64,000 nt of DNA from Planctomicrobium sp051466335 (GTDB lineage Bacteria > Planctomycetota > Planctomycetia > Planctomycetales > Planctomycetaceae): the NCBI RefSeq assembly GCF_051466335.1, contig NZ_CP195793.1, positions 2,604,001 to 2,668,000 of the forward strand. The letters are read 5' to 3'. Positions within the stretch are counted from its first letter, which is position 1. The number at the start of each line of letters is the position of its first letter. The notes under the pieces are model-generated. The model was given only the letters and a program-made list of their open reading frames with translations, made no database searches and was not told the DNA's origin. Both the position numbers and the translations under genes were made by a program. Of the stretch, positions 34,619-43,840 are shown piece after piece.

Positions 34619-36112
34619 CTAAACGCGAAGTTCTTCCGCTTCTGTATGCAGTTCAGCGGCGTACTTCTTGCGAATGGGGTCGACCACTTCAGCGACGAAC
34701 TCATCCACCTGCTCAGGACTACGACCGATGAATCGGGAAGCATCCAGTGCGTTTTTGAGGTCGACTTTCGCGAAGAGTGGATCTTGTGACAGGCGGTCCA
34801 GCAGGTCGTTCGCCAGTCCGTGTTCTTTAACCTGACGCGCGGCGTCCACGCTGTGAATCCGAACCGCTTCGTGAAGTTTCTGTCGGTCCCCGCCCGCCTG
34901 GACTCCAGCCATGAGAATCTCTTCCGTTGCCATGAAGGGGAGTTCCTCTGCGAGACGACGAGCGATGACTTTCGGATAAACGATCAGTCCTTCTGCGACA
35001 TTTCGATACAGGATGAGCACGGCGTCAATCGCAAGAAACGCCTGAGGCAACGACAATCGGCGGTTGGCACTGTCGTCGAGTGTGCGTTCCATCCATTGAA
35101 CGGCAGCAGTTTGATCTCCGTTCTCACTCAAGCTCATTGCAAATCGTGCGAGTGCACACATGCGTTCTGCCCGCATTGGGTTTCGCTTGTACGCCATCGC
35201 TGAAGAACCGATCTGTTTGTCTTCTTTCGGTTCTTCGATTTCTTTCCAGCTTTGGAGTAATCGCAAATCACTGGCAGCTTTGTGGGTGGTCTGGCCGATT
35301 CCATTCAGCACAGCGAGAACCTGTGAGTCGACTTTGCGGGTGTAGGTTTGACCAGTGACCGGGTAGGTCTGATCGAAACCCATCTTGGCGGCGACCATCT
35401 TGTCGAGTTGCAGGACTTTATCGTGATCTCCCTTGAAGAGAGTCAGAAATGTCGCCTGAGTTCCGGTGGTTCCCTTCGCGCCGCGGAATCTCAGAGTCGC
35501 GAGACGGTGTTCAACTTCTTCGAGGTCGAGTACGAGATCATGGCACCAGAGAGTCGCTCGCTTGCCGACGGTTACTGGCTGGGCTGGCTGCAAGTGAGTG
35601 AAGCCCAGACATGGAAGGTCACGGTATTGGACGGCGAACGTTGAAAGTCGATCGATGACCTGTACGAGTCGCTTGCGGATTAATTCGAGGCTCAGCCGGA
35701 TCTGGATCAGTTCCGAATTATCGGTGACGTAGCAGGAAGTTGCTCCGAGGTGAATAATCCCAGCAGCCTGTGGGCACTGATCCCCATAAGCGTGCACGTG
35801 TGCCATGACGTCGTGGCGCACTTGCCGTTCGTATTTGGCTGCGACGTCGAAATCGATGTTGTCGACGTTTGCGCGGAGTTCTGCGATTTGAGCATCCGTG
35901 ATCTCAAGACCGAGTTCCTGCTCGCTTTCCGCAAGTGCCACCCAGAGTTTCCGCCACCAGGAGTGCTTTGCCTGAGCAGACCAGATCCCGCTCATCTCTG
36001 AGGAAGCATAACGTGAATTCAACGGGTTTTGATAAATCGAGTGCGACACGCGTTTTGCCAGCTTTTCTGAATGAGAACTGAGTTTGATTTGATCTTCGCA
36101 TGCTCTCGACAT
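34619..36112 (-). CDS. purB: Adenylosuccinate lyase
   Basis: Fumarase/aspartase-superfamily lyase that splits SAICAR and adenylosuccinate in purine synthesis. The 497-residue protein has LNSRYASSEMSGIWSAQ near the N-terminus, GIIHLGATSCYVTDN (catalytic His region) and THLQPAQPVTVGKR. The superfamily signature is in SSAMAYKRNPMRAER at about residue 300, with the catalytic serine loop. The layout resembles the longer eukaryote-like PurB type. The start is uncertain: ATG 36112 has no ribosome binding site, and a GTG at 36049, just before HSIYQNPLNSRY, would begin closer to homologous sequence. No other pur gene is adjacent. Confidence 0.94.
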   Translation of the reverse strand: MSRACEDQIKLSSHSEKLAKRVSHSIYQNPLNSRYASSEMSGIWSAQAKHSWWRKLWVALAESEQELGLEITDAQIAELRANVDNIDFDVAAKYERQVRHDVMAHVHAYGDQCPQAAGIIHLGATSCYVTDNSELIQIRLSLELIRKRLVQVIDRLSTFAVQYRDLPCLGFTHLQPAQPVTVGKRATLWCHDLVLDLEEVEHRLATLRFRGAKGTTGTQATFLTLFKGDHDKVLQLDKMVAAKMGFDQTYPVTGQTYTRKVDSQVLAVLNGIGQTTHKAASDLRLLQSWKEIEEPKEDKQIGSSAMAYKRNPMRAERMCALARFAMSLSENGDQTAAVQWMERTLDDSANRRLSLPQAFLAIDAVLILYRNVAEGLIVYPKVIARRLAEELPFMATEEILMAGVQAGGDRQKLHEAVRIHSVDAARQVKEHGLANDLLDRLSQDPLFAKVDLKNALDASRFIGRSPEQVDEFVAEVVDPIRKKYAAELHTEAEELRV

Positions 36113-36346
36113 TGGCGAAAAATCGCAAGTTCGCGGGAAAATTGAGAAGTCGAATTCCCGTTGTTAGTCGTCAATTTCCAGCTTCTGACCTCTTTCAAAG
36201 TCTCTCAAGACGCTGGTGTATCGTCAGAGCCAATACCGAGAGTGGACCTTGACCAAAAATCGAAAACCGGAGTAGATTCCCCATCGGTTTGTTGGGCGCT
36301 CCCCTCGCGTCTGCCAAATTGAATTCCCCTCACTCGACGAGTTTCC

Positions 36347-36739
36347 ATGTCATCGGATCTCCTTGAAAATTCTGGTCATCGCCCTCGATTGTCGCCGTGG
36401 AGGCAGCGATTGAAGGATGCAGAGACCGGTTTGAGAATTGGGCTCCGAGGCGGAAGTACCCTTTTTGCCCACTTCTTTTTCACAGCGACGGTGGTTCTCG
36501 CCAGTTCGGTGCTCCAACTGACCAATCTGGAATGGGTCATCCTGATTTTGGTGCTTGGGTTCTCGTTTTCATCCGAGTTGATGTTTCAGGTGCTGCGGGC
36601 GTTGTCCAATGAACTTCCGCGTCGTTTCGACAACGTGGTCTATCTTGGGACAACCGCGGTGATGGTGACTCACCTGACCACTGTGATCGTTTGCACGCTG
36701 GTATTGTGGAAGCGATTTGCCATGTTGTGGCGAGTCTGA
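36347..36739 (+). CDS. Small membrane protein, divergent DgkA (diacylglycerol/undecaprenol kinase)-like
   Basis: A 130-residue protein with an N-terminal soluble ~40 residues and three membrane segments (TLFAHFFFTATVVLASSVLQL; WVILILVLGFSFSSEL; TTVIVCTLVLWKR). The order, including a LKDAETGLRIGLRG amphipathic start and SSELMFQVLRALSNEL after the second helix, follows the DgkA family, which phosphorylates diacylglycerol or undecaprenol. However, the usual EllNTAIE motif is replaced, with only its first glutamate kept, so activity is doubtful. It stands alone, on the opposite strand from purB. Confidence 0.5.
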   Translation: MSSDLLENSGHRPRLSPWRQRLKDAETGLRIGLRGGSTLFAHFFFTATVVLASSVLQLTNLEWVILILVLGFSFSSELMFQVLRALSNELPRRFDNVVYLGTTAVMVTHLTTVIVCTLVLWKRFAMLWRV

Positions 36740-37001
36740 ACGATCAGGCTGTCAGTGCTTCTTGATCGCGGCATCGATCGAGTTTGATGCGATCCGCACT
36801 CCGGGGAATTTCTCGATCTCCCTGAAGTGAAGGATGCGACCGCACCTACTATACTGCTGGTTTGCCGAACGGCGCCGATCGTAGGACTGACTTGGGATGT
36901 GAGTACGTTCTAAGTCGTTTGTTGAACGGTTCTTTCATAACTTATGTGTGCAGAATTTGCTGTCAGAAGACGACAGCAGAGAACACGAGAGATTTGCTAG
37001 T

Positions 37002-37655
37002 ATGTCGCCTCCGACGAGCTCACCTCATCCGTCGATTGATCTAAAACCTTATTTCTACACCATGAACGATATCGATGAGTCGTTCGGTGGCAAATTGAAC
37101 TGGGCTGAGTTCTTCGGAAATGACAATCCCGTAGAAATTGATGTCGGATGCGGTCGCGGGCTGTTTCTTTATCACGCAGCGGCGGCCAATCCAGAGATCA
37201 ACTATCTCGGGATTGAAGTGGACTACAAAGAAGCTCGACGTGGTGCGATGCGTCTGAAGAAAAAGGGCTATGCGAATGCCCGCGTTCTCGGCGGCGACGT
37301 CTTTTACGCCTTCCGGAAATTCATCGACCCACATTCGCTGGAAGCGATTCACGTTTACTTCCCGGACCCCTGGTGGAAACGCAAACACCGAAGCCGACGG
37401 GTGTTCAATGATCAGTTCACTGATCTTGCTGCCGGTTTGATTCGCAAAGGGGGACTGCTCCATTCCTGGACAGACGTGGAAGAGTATTTTGGGGTGATCT
37501 CCTCTTTGATGAATCACCACGAACTATTCGAGACCCTTCCTGCTCCTGTCGAACGGGCACCTGAGGATGACATGGATTATCAGACAAGCTTCGAGCGAAA
37601 GAAGCGGAAACTGGGAATGCCCATTTACCGTGGGAAATGGCTGCGGAAATCCTGA
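37002..37655 (+). CDS. trmB: tRNA (guanine-N7-)-methyltransferase TrmB
   Basis: Uses SAM to methylate N7 of guanine 46 in the tRNA variable loop. The 217-residue protein has the Rossmann SAM-binding loop EIDVGCGRGLFLYHAA and a YLGIEVDYKEA acidic segment. GGDVFYAFRKF and the TrmB signature IHVYFPDPWWKRKHRSRRV follow, then HSWTDVEEYF. All are diagnostic. The ATG at 37002 is preferred; an upstream GTG at 36948 adds an 18-residue charged stretch. It lies 154 bases ahead of the PLP-enzyme gene, on the same strand. Confidence 0.95.
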   Translation: MSPPTSSPHPSIDLKPYFYTMNDIDESFGGKLNWAEFFGNDNPVEIDVGCGRGLFLYHAAAANPEINYLGIEVDYKEARRGAMRLKKKGYANARVLGGDVFYAFRKFIDPHSLEAIHVYFPDPWWKRKHRSRRVFNDQFTDLAAGLIRKGGLLHSWTDVEEYFGVISSLMNHHELFETLPAPVERAPEDDMDYQTSFERKKRKLGMPIYRGKWLRKS

Positions 37656-37809
37656 TTCGATTCCACCGTAAAAATTTTTGTTCTTAGGTGAACCTGATTC
37701 CCGGCGGGTTCTTCTGTTCTCGGCAAAAAGTGATGAAGTCGCTGGACAGATATTCGTAAAACACTGAAACTTTTTGTTCAGACCAAATTACAGCTTCAAG
37801 AGGCACTTC

Positions 37810-38946
37810 ATGCACTTCCAAACGCGTTGCGTTCATACTGGTGTCGATAAAGACAAGACGTTCAATAGCTGCACAACACCGATCTACACGTCGTCGACTT
37901 TCTATTGGGATGATCTGAAGACTCACCGCGGATTCGACTACACACGGAGCGGCAACCCGACCCGCGCTGCGCTGGAAGAGAATTTGGCCGCCCTTGAAGG
38001 AGGAATCTCCTGCCGTGCGACCAGCACAGGAATGTCGGCCGTTTTAGCTGCCCTGCAGCTATTTAAGCCCGGTGATCATATCATTACCGGTCACGACATT
38101 TACGGCGGAACTTATCGGTTGTTCGCGAATATTCTGACCGAACAGGGATACAAATTCAGCTTCGTCGACATGGGAGACGCGGAAAACGTTCGTCAGGCGA
38201 TCACTCCAGAAACCAAAGCGATCTGGATTGAAACTCCGAGCAATCCGCTGCTCAACATCGTTGATATCGCCTCGATTGTCGCTGTCGCGAAGTCTGCAAA
38301 TCTGGTCACGCTGGCTGACAACACATTCCTCTCTCCTTACTTGCAACGTCCGTTTGAGTTGGGTGTTGATGTTGTCGTTCACTCGACAACGAAGTACCTG
38401 AATGGTCATTCAGATGTGGTCGGTGGTGCGGTCATCACTCGTACTCAAGAGCACGCCGACAAGGTCGCATATTACGTTAACGCCATGGGCTTGGCTTGCA
38501 GCCCGTTCGATGCGTGGCTGGTATTGCGTGGCGTGAAGACGCTTCCGGTCCGAATGGAAGCTCATCAGCGCGGTGCGATTGCTGTCGCCCAGGCGCTTGA
38601 GAAGCACCCGAAGGTCGACCGGGTCTACTTCCCCGGACTGGAGTCTCACCCTCATCACGAACTCGCCAAAAAGCAGCAAAAAGGCTTTGGCGCAATGGTG
38701 AGCTTCGATCTCAAGGGAGGACGTCCTGCCGTCGAAGCGATGTTGAAGAAGATCAAAATGTTCCTGCTCGCTGAGTCGTTGGGCGGTGTGGAATCGTTGA
38801 TCGAATTCCCAGATACGATGAGTCACGCCTCGATGACTCAGGAAGCGCGCCGTACCGCTGGAATCAGCGAAAGCACCGTGCGTCTTTCTGTCGGAATCGA
38901 GCATCCGGAAGATCTTGTGGCAGACCTGCTGCAGGCAATTGGATAA
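37810..38946 (+). CDS. Trans-sulfuration PLP enzyme (cystathionine gamma-synthase/lyase family)
   Basis: Cys/Met-metabolism PLP-dependent enzyme of 378 residues. The family blocks are YTRSGNPTRAALEENLAALEGG, ATSTGMSAVLAAL, DIYGGTYRLF and IETPSNPLLNI, with ADNTFLSPYLQRPFELG. The PLP lysine is in HSTTKYLNGHSDVVGG. This family includes cystathionine gamma-synthase, cystathionine gamma-lyase and O-acetylhomoserine sulfhydrylase; sequence inspection alone does not separate them. AGAGG six bases before the ATG at 37810 makes the start secure. A strong terminator follows the stop codon. Confidence 0.93.
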   Translation: MHFQTRCVHTGVDKDKTFNSCTTPIYTSSTFYWDDLKTHRGFDYTRSGNPTRAALEENLAALEGGISCRATSTGMSAVLAALQLFKPGDHIITGHDIYGGTYRLFANILTEQGYKFSFVDMGDAENVRQAITPETKAIWIETPSNPLLNIVDIASIVAVAKSANLVTLADNTFLSPYLQRPFELGVDVVVHSTTKYLNGHSDVVGGAVITRTQEHADKVAYYVNAMGLACSPFDAWLVLRGVKTLPVRMEAHQRGAIAVAQALEKHPKVDRVYFPGLESHPHHELAKKQQKGFGAMVSFDLKGGRPAVEAMLKKIKMFLLAESLGGVESLIEFPDTMSHASMTQEARRTAGISESTVRLSVGIEHPEDLVADLLQAIG

Positions 38947-38973
38947 TCGATTGCTGTTTCTGAAACTGTACGG

Positions 38974-39009
38974 GCACACTCGTCGTCACTCCGGCGAGTG
39001 TGCTTTTTT
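38974..39009 (+). terminator. Terminator after the PLP-enzyme gene
   Basis: A gcacactcg / cgagtgtgc stem with a 12-base loop is followed directly by six T, about 28 bases past the stop codon. Confidence 0.9.
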
Positions 39010-39259
39010 GTCATTGTGTCCGTGTTTATCGGCTATCGTTGACTCAGCATTCCTATCGAGGTTGATTCAGGAAGTCGGATCAAGTCATACTTTCTCTTCG
39101 TCGACGATAGTCACAGAGTTGGTAAACAGAGTTTATCTGTTCGCTCTGTCGTCGCATCTCGATTATCCGGGATGCCCGGGAGACAGTCGGACCGATGGTA
39201 AGGTGACAACGGAAGGTAGCCTTGATGAAACCTCGAGCGACCCTGACAGGAGTGGGAAG

Positions 39260-40144
39260 ATGAATGCTCGCTCCGAGCTTCAGCGACAATCATCGCATCG
39301 ATCTGCGGGGGGATTTACGATCCTGGAACTGCTGATTTGCGTCGCGCTTGTGGCGGTGCTGTTGGCTTTGGTGTTCCCGGTTCTCGGGACCGTCCGTGAA
39401 TCCTCACGGCGCGTGCAGTGCAGCAATCATCTGAAGCAGATTGGTTTGGCAATTCAGGGATATCACGAATCCTTCGGGTACTTGCCCCCTGCTTGGCGCT
39501 GGCATGAATCGCGAAAAACTCTGTTCGGCTGGCTTCCCCCGTTGCTGCCGTACCTTGGGCAACAGGAAGTTTTTCATCAGATTAATTTTTCTAAACCGCT
39601 GGAACATGAGGAGCACTCGGGGCTTCGCGAACTGTCATTGCCGATGTTCACCTGTCCTTCGGATTTGATGATGAATTCATTCCTGCTCTACAGCGAGCCG
39701 AGGAACGATGACTATTCGGTCGACGTACCGCTGGTGCAGTTGCCCTCTGCCAGTTACATCGGCGTGTTCGGTGTCAGTGAACCAGATGATGTGTGGAACG
39801 TCCAATCCGGATGTGGTCCATTTTCGAGCGACCAAGCTGTACGCATTGAGGATTTCGCTCAAGGAGCTTCGTCAGTAATTCTGGTCGGGGAACGCAGAAT
39901 GTCGACGATTCCATCGACTTGGCTGGGCGTTGATGTGCGGGGGGAAGACGCCCACTGTCGAATTCTTGGAAATCTGAACTTAGGGCCGAATGTTCCAAAT
40001 GCAGATGAATGCGAGTTCACCAGTCGTCATCCAGGCTGTGCGAATTTTCTCTGGGCGGATGGGCACGTCGCAGCGATTTCGAACAAAATCGATCGATTGG
40101 TCTATCAGCAACTTGCCGGAAACCTGGCAAGAAAAGTGTATTAA
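39260..40144 (+). CDS. DUF1559 (prepilin-like) protein
   Basis: Type IV pilin-like protein of the planctomycete-expanded DUF1559 family. After a short basic leader comes a prepilin peptidase site and helix (GGFTILELLICVALVAVLLA, with Glu at +5). Next is the family block VQCSNHLKQIGLAIQGYHE. The C-terminal domain has the H-x9-DG motif (HPGCANFLWADGH). The expected location is the cell envelope after leader cleavage. The function of DUF1559 proteins is unknown. AGGAGTGGGAAG precedes the ATG at 39260; the frame is open well upstream (to 38915) but that part overlaps the previous gene's terminator and is not coding. The gene ends 45 bases before the BlaI gene. Confidence 0.9.
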   Translation: MNARSELQRQSSHRSAGGFTILELLICVALVAVLLALVFPVLGTVRESSRRVQCSNHLKQIGLAIQGYHESFGYLPPAWRWHESRKTLFGWLPPLLPYLGQQEVFHQINFSKPLEHEEHSGLRELSLPMFTCPSDLMMNSFLLYSEPRNDDYSVDVPLVQLPSASYIGVFGVSEPDDVWNVQSGCGPFSSDQAVRIEDFAQGASSVILVGERRMSTIPSTWLGVDVRGEDAHCRILGNLNLGPNVPNADECEFTSRHPGCANFLWADGHVAAISNKIDRLVYQQLAGNLARKVY

Positions 40145-40189
40145 TTCGAACCTTATTAAACTCTTTGCCAGACTGATTGACGGCAAGCA

Positions 40190-40615
40190 ATGGATCCTGT
40201 GCAATCGTTGAATGATGATGAAGCAGATCTGGAATTGAAAATCATGTCGTATCGACTGACAAAATGCGAATTGGAAGTCATGAACGTTGTGTGGCAACGC
40301 GGAGCTGTGACTGTGCAGGATGTCTGCGACGGTCTGGAGCGTCCGTTGGCTTATTCCACCGTGATGACGACCTTGCGCATTCTGGAGCAGAAACGGAAGG
40401 CGCTCGCTCGAAGGAAATCGGGACGTGCTTTCGTTTATGAACCGATCATTACGCGCTCAGATGTGTCGGAGACGCTATTGGGAGACTTGCGTGAGCATCT
40501 GTTTGGTGGATCTCTCGCTTCGTTAGTCGTCAGTCTTCTTGGGAGCGAAAAGATATCCAAGTCTGACATCGCTGAGATGAAAGCAGCTTTGGCCAGGCTG
40601 GAGGAAAGTGAATGA
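40190..40615 (+). CDS. BlaI/MecI-family transcriptional repressor
   Basis: Winged-helix repressor of the penicillinase repressor family, 141 residues. The DNA-binding block is LTKCELEVMNVVWQRGAVTV, then ERPLAYSTVMTTLRILEQK and the wing with RRKSGRAFVYEP, matching BlaI. The C-terminal dimerisation helix region (ISKSDIAEMKAALARL) follows. In the classical system the M56 sensor protease triggers cleavage of BlaI and derepression. Its stop codon overlaps the start of the M56 gene (ATGA), indicating translational coupling. The first ATG (40190) or the one 18 codons later may be the start. Targets are unknown; no beta-lactamase gene is present nearby. Confidence 0.92.
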   Translation: MDPVQSLNDDEADLELKIMSYRLTKCELEVMNVVWQRGAVTVQDVCDGLERPLAYSTVMTTLRILEQKRKALARRKSGRAFVYEPIITRSDVSETLLGDLREHLFGGSLASLVVSLLGSEKISKSDIAEMKAALARLEESE

Positions 40616-41712
40616 GCTTTTCCCAGTTTCTAGAGGTCTTTTCCTCTGTGAGCCTGCAGGCGGCTTTGTACGTTCTGGTCTGTGCTTTCCTCGTTCGGCT
40701 GACATCGAATGATCAGACACGATGGCGAATTTGGTCCAACTGTCAGATTGGATTGCTGGTTCTGGTCTTTGTCGCGTTATCGTTTCCGCATTTGAGATTG
40801 TTTCCGATAGGTGAGATCGGAAATGAGCAACAACTCTCTCGCGAAGTGACGCGCCAATACTGGATCGCTGGAATCATCGGAAGCGTTTGGGCGGCCGGAG
40901 CGCTTGTTCTCGTTGGCCGATTGATAGTCGCATCGGGGCGGCTCTTACTCTTCTTTCGGCGACTGGAAAAACTCACGCCTGAAGCGGAGAGGCTCTCTAA
41001 TTCAATCAAGCGCCCTCACCAACTTGCACATGTGCAGATCTATCTCTGCGACGGCCTCGACGCTCCATTTTGCTGGCAGTTTCAGAATCCAGTTATTGTG
41101 TTGCCAAAACACTTTCTTGAGTACAGCGATCATGAATTGGGATTGGTCCTGAATCATGAATTTGCGCATCTCACAGAGAATCACTCTTTGGACCTGTTCC
41201 TTCAGCAGTTCGTGAAATGCCTCTTCTGGTTTCATCCTCTGGTCCTCTGGGCTGCTCGCAAGAATGATCTGTATCGAGAGTTGATGTGCGATGCAGTTGC
41301 GGCCCGAAGTCGTCAGGAGATTCAGGATTATCTACGGTTACTGATCCGCGTGATGGAGCGTTCGCAGGTGGGGACAACCGGCCCGCTCCGAGTCGGTGTG
41401 AGCTTTGCTGCCCGTAGAAGTGAAATCCAATTGAGAGCCAAGCGAATGGAAGAACGGGCTCTCAATAACGGAGTTGTCGGTGAACACAGCCTCTGGCTCC
41501 CTCGCGGGGCACTGTTTGCCACGGTAGTGGTCACTCTCGTCTGGTTGCCAATCGACGCGCTAAGTTCACCGCGTGCTGTCTGGTCTGCGTGCCCTCGCTG
41601 GACTGCCGAACTGCTCCATGAGGTTGGAGTCAGCACACGAGATTTCGAAGTTTACGATCGTCGGTTGCAAATCTTCGATGAACCTTCAGTTGGCCCTCAG
41701 TTCTACGATTGA
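40612..41712 (+). CDS. M56-family (BlaR1/MecR1-like) membrane metallopeptidase
   Basis: Integral membrane zinc protease of the BlaR1 type, 366 residues. Membrane helices lie near residues 10-30, 40-60 and 85-110 and a further one near 300. The cytoplasmic zinc site HEFAHLTENHSLD (HExxH) is near residue 182, followed by LFWFHPLVLWAARKNDLYRELMCDAVAA, which is characteristic of M56 peptidases. It lacks a C-terminal penicillin-binding sensor domain, so it is not a beta-lactam receptor; the signal is unknown. It is coupled to the BlaI repressor by a 4-base overlap. Confidence 0.92.
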   Translation: MSFSQFLEVFSSVSLQAALYVLVCAFLVRLTSNDQTRWRIWSNCQIGLLVLVFVALSFPHLRLFPIGEIGNEQQLSREVTRQYWIAGIIGSVWAAGALVLVGRLIVASGRLLLFFRRLEKLTPEAERLSNSIKRPHQLAHVQIYLCDGLDAPFCWQFQNPVIVLPKHFLEYSDHELGLVLNHEFAHLTENHSLDLFLQQFVKCLFWFHPLVLWAARKNDLYRELMCDAVAARSRQEIQDYLRLLIRVMERSQVGTTGPLRVGVSFAARRSEIQLRAKRMEERALNNGVVGEHSLWLPRGALFATVVVTLVWLPIDALSSPRAVWSACPRWTAELLHEVGVSTRDFEVYDRRLQIFDEPSVGPQFYD

Positions 41713-42037
41713 ACTGCGATTACATTTTATCCATCTCTGCCGAAGTCGAGCGATCGTACTGATCATTCTCCGCTTGGCCCTCTGAGGGCACAATCATCGG
41801 AACTTCTGGACTGCTCGAATGTTCGGATAACTGTGTAGATGTGACCTGAGTGGCGGTTTTTGCCGGTTCCTTGGGTGGCTCGAGGGATCACGGTCTGCAA
41901 ATCGGGAATAATCCGGAACTTCCATCTAGACGCATTCCAACGGATCTCCTAAAACCCGCGCCGAATTACTAATGGATTCAAACTTGATCTTTAGCAACGG
42001 CGAGTAGCGTCACTCACCAAAGATCTGGAGGCGGAAT
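41713..42037. other. Intergenic region, nothing clear
   Basis: These 325 bases lie between the M56 gene and the methyltransferase-like gene. I saw no hairpin terminator; the strong ribosome binding site GGAGG of the next gene is at the right edge. Short frames here are not convincing. Confidence 0.35.
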
Positions 42038-42739
42038 ATGAGCGGCTATACTCAACCACTGTCACGGCTTGGATCATCGCCTTTATCGGCTGACCTAGCG
42101 AGCCCCATTGTGCATGATGAATCGATTCGTGTGAAGCAGTTTCGTTCATATCAAATGCGGATTCCGCTGACGGCCGTCTGTTTACTCACTGGCCTGATGT
42201 TGACCTTGTTGTCTCCACCATCGATCAAATTGGGAAGTGCGCTCAACATCAATCTGATCGCTGCCGGCTACGCCAGCATTGCCTTTGGGATTCTGTTGCG
42301 AATTTGGTCGATCGCATACATCCACTCCCGCAAATCAACCTCTGTCGTCACAACGGGTCCGTACTCGATCTGCCGAAATCCATTGTATGTCGGGACACTG
42401 CTCACTGTGGTTGGTTATCTGCTGATCATTCAAAGCCTGACAATGGCTTTGTGCTTTATTCCGATCATTCTTCTTTACCAGTTCGGAGTTGTTCCGGTTG
42501 AAGAATTGGTTCTTCGAACCCGACATCCAGAAGCGTATGCAGCTTATTGCCAAGACGTCTCTCGCTGGTTCCCTCGAGTTCGGGCACGTGCGTTTGCTAA
42601 GGCGAGACTTGTCTGGTCCAAAGCTGTTGGCCGCGAACTTCAATGTGCAGGCTGGTGGATTGCAGTTGCAGTTCTGATTCATGTAGTGTGTTCGTACCGC
42701 GAAGCTGCCTGGTGGATTCACCCGATGAACGTCCTGTAA
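42038..42739 (+). CDS. Isoprenylcysteine carboxyl methyltransferase-like membrane protein
   Basis: A 233-residue integral membrane methyltransferase of the ICMT/PEMT superfamily. It has about five membrane helices and the SAM-binding end block: STSVVTTGPYSICRNPLYVG, then LVLRTRHPEAYAAYCQDV and SRWFPRVR. The pattern H-G-x-Y-x-x-x-R-HP-x-Y of ICMT appears as TGPYSICRNPLY. Bacterial members methylate unknown substrates, possibly lipids or small isoprenoids. A strong GGAGG ribosome binding site precedes the ATG by eight bases. A good terminator follows; it is not clearly linked to the BlaI-M56 pair upstream. Confidence 0.88.
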   Translation: MSGYTQPLSRLGSSPLSADLASPIVHDESIRVKQFRSYQMRIPLTAVCLLTGLMLTLLSPPSIKLGSALNINLIAAGYASIAFGILLRIWSIAYIHSRKSTSVVTTGPYSICRNPLYVGTLLTVVGYLLIIQSLTMALCFIPIILLYQFGVVPVEELVLRTRHPEAYAAYCQDVSRWFPRVRARAFAKARLVWSKAVGRELQCAGWWIAVAVLIHVVCSYREAAWWIHPMNVL

Positions 42740-42784
42740 CCTCGAACGGCAACTGCCACGCAGACGGAAACAGTCGAAATAACG

Positions 42785-42823
42785 AATCAGCCCGGGATTG
42801 CTGTTAGCAGTCCCGGGCTGATT
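42785..42823 (+). terminator. Terminator after the ICMT-like gene
   Basis: An aatcagcccggga / tcccgggctgatt stem of 13 pairs around a 13-base loop is followed by T-rich sequence, about 46 bases past the stop codon. Confidence 0.85.
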
Positions 42824-43066
42824 CTGTTTCATTCAGCTATTAAATGAACTGACGTGAACTGAGCGCTCACGTCAGTTTCGGTGATCCAGTGATTGAGAGT
42901 AAGAGGGATCACACATGGCTGTAGCGATGGACTTTGGCGGCCAGATCCTGCATGCGGTGGTGATCCAGAAAGTTTCTCACAACTGTGTGGCGTTCTGGCA
43001 GCGATGAAGAAAGCAATGGAACGAGTTGTTTCCAGCCCTCCCCTCCGCACTCTCCTCAGGCAGGGG

Positions 43067-43840
43067 CTAGATCTTGCCGAGGTAGACGGCAATAAATGTG
43101 ATGATCGCAACGATGAGAACGTACCACGCGAAATAGACGAGTTTCCGGGCAGCGACGACAGACAACAAGCTCTTCAATGCGACGATTCCCACGACAAAGG
43201 CGACCCCTGCCCCGATCGCGGTTGGCATTGCTTCGGACTTGAGCCCCCCTTGTTCGACGACATCTTTGAGCATCATGACTGTCGCCCCGATCAAAGCGGG
43301 AACTGCGATATAAAACGAGAAATTCGCAGCCTGTGCTCGCTGATATCCCATGAGTTGGGCAGCCACGATGGTACTGCCTGAGCGTGAGACTCCGGGTAAC
43401 GGGGCGAGTGCCTGGAAGATGCCAATGATGAGCGCATCAATGTACCGGATGTCTTTGATGTCGCGTTGCCCCATGTCGATTTTGGGAGTGATGAACAGCA
43501 GGATCGACGTGTAAACGAGACCAAACGCTGCAAAAAGAGGCTTTTCAGAGGCCCACTTGAAGCCTTCCTTAAACAGCAGAGCGGCCACGACGACTGGAAG
43601 CGTGGCGACGATAATCGCTCCCATCATTCGCGGACTTTTCAGAACAGGAATCAGTTGATTTCGAAACACGACCAGAATTGAAAGAAGCGTTCCGAAATGT
43701 AGAGCGATATTCAACTCGAGATTGTCAGAGGTATGCCCGAGCATGGCTTCAACGAGAACGAGATGGCCATCCGAACTGATTGGAAGAAATTCCGAAATAC
43801 CTTGAACGACACCAAGGAGAATGAATTCCCAAAGGGCCAT
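43067..43840 (-). CDS. uppP: Undecaprenyl-diphosphatase UppP
   Basis: Membrane phosphatase that recycles undecaprenyl diphosphate to the monophosphate carrier for peptidoglycan and O-antigen synthesis. It has about seven membrane helices. The N-terminal block LLGVVQGISEFLPISSDGHL has the (E/Q)xxxE motif and the second block is LPGVSRSGSTIVAAQLMG, the UppP (BacA) signature. Length is 257 residues. I chose the ATG at 43840 because family members begin there; an ATG seven codons earlier is also possible. The gene is monocistronic, with a 633-base upstream region that carries the riboswitch of the divergent unit. Confidence 0.95.
   Translation of the reverse strand: MALWEFILLGVVQGISEFLPISSDGHLVLVEAMLGHTSDNLELNIALHFGTLLSILVVFRNQLIPVLKSPRMMGAIIVATLPVVVAALLFKEGFKWASEKPLFAAFGLVYTSILLFITPKIDMGQRDIKDIRYIDALIIGIFQALAPLPGVSRSGSTIVAAQLMGYQRAQAANFSFYIAVPALIGATVMMLKDVVEQGGLKSEAMPTAIGAGVAFVVGIVALKSLLSVVAARKLVYFAWYVLIVAIITFIAVYLGKI

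Noticed and set aside
42893..43381. 162-codon plus-strand frame over the uppP gene
   Set aside because: It is the antisense shadow of the well-supported membrane phosphatase UppP.
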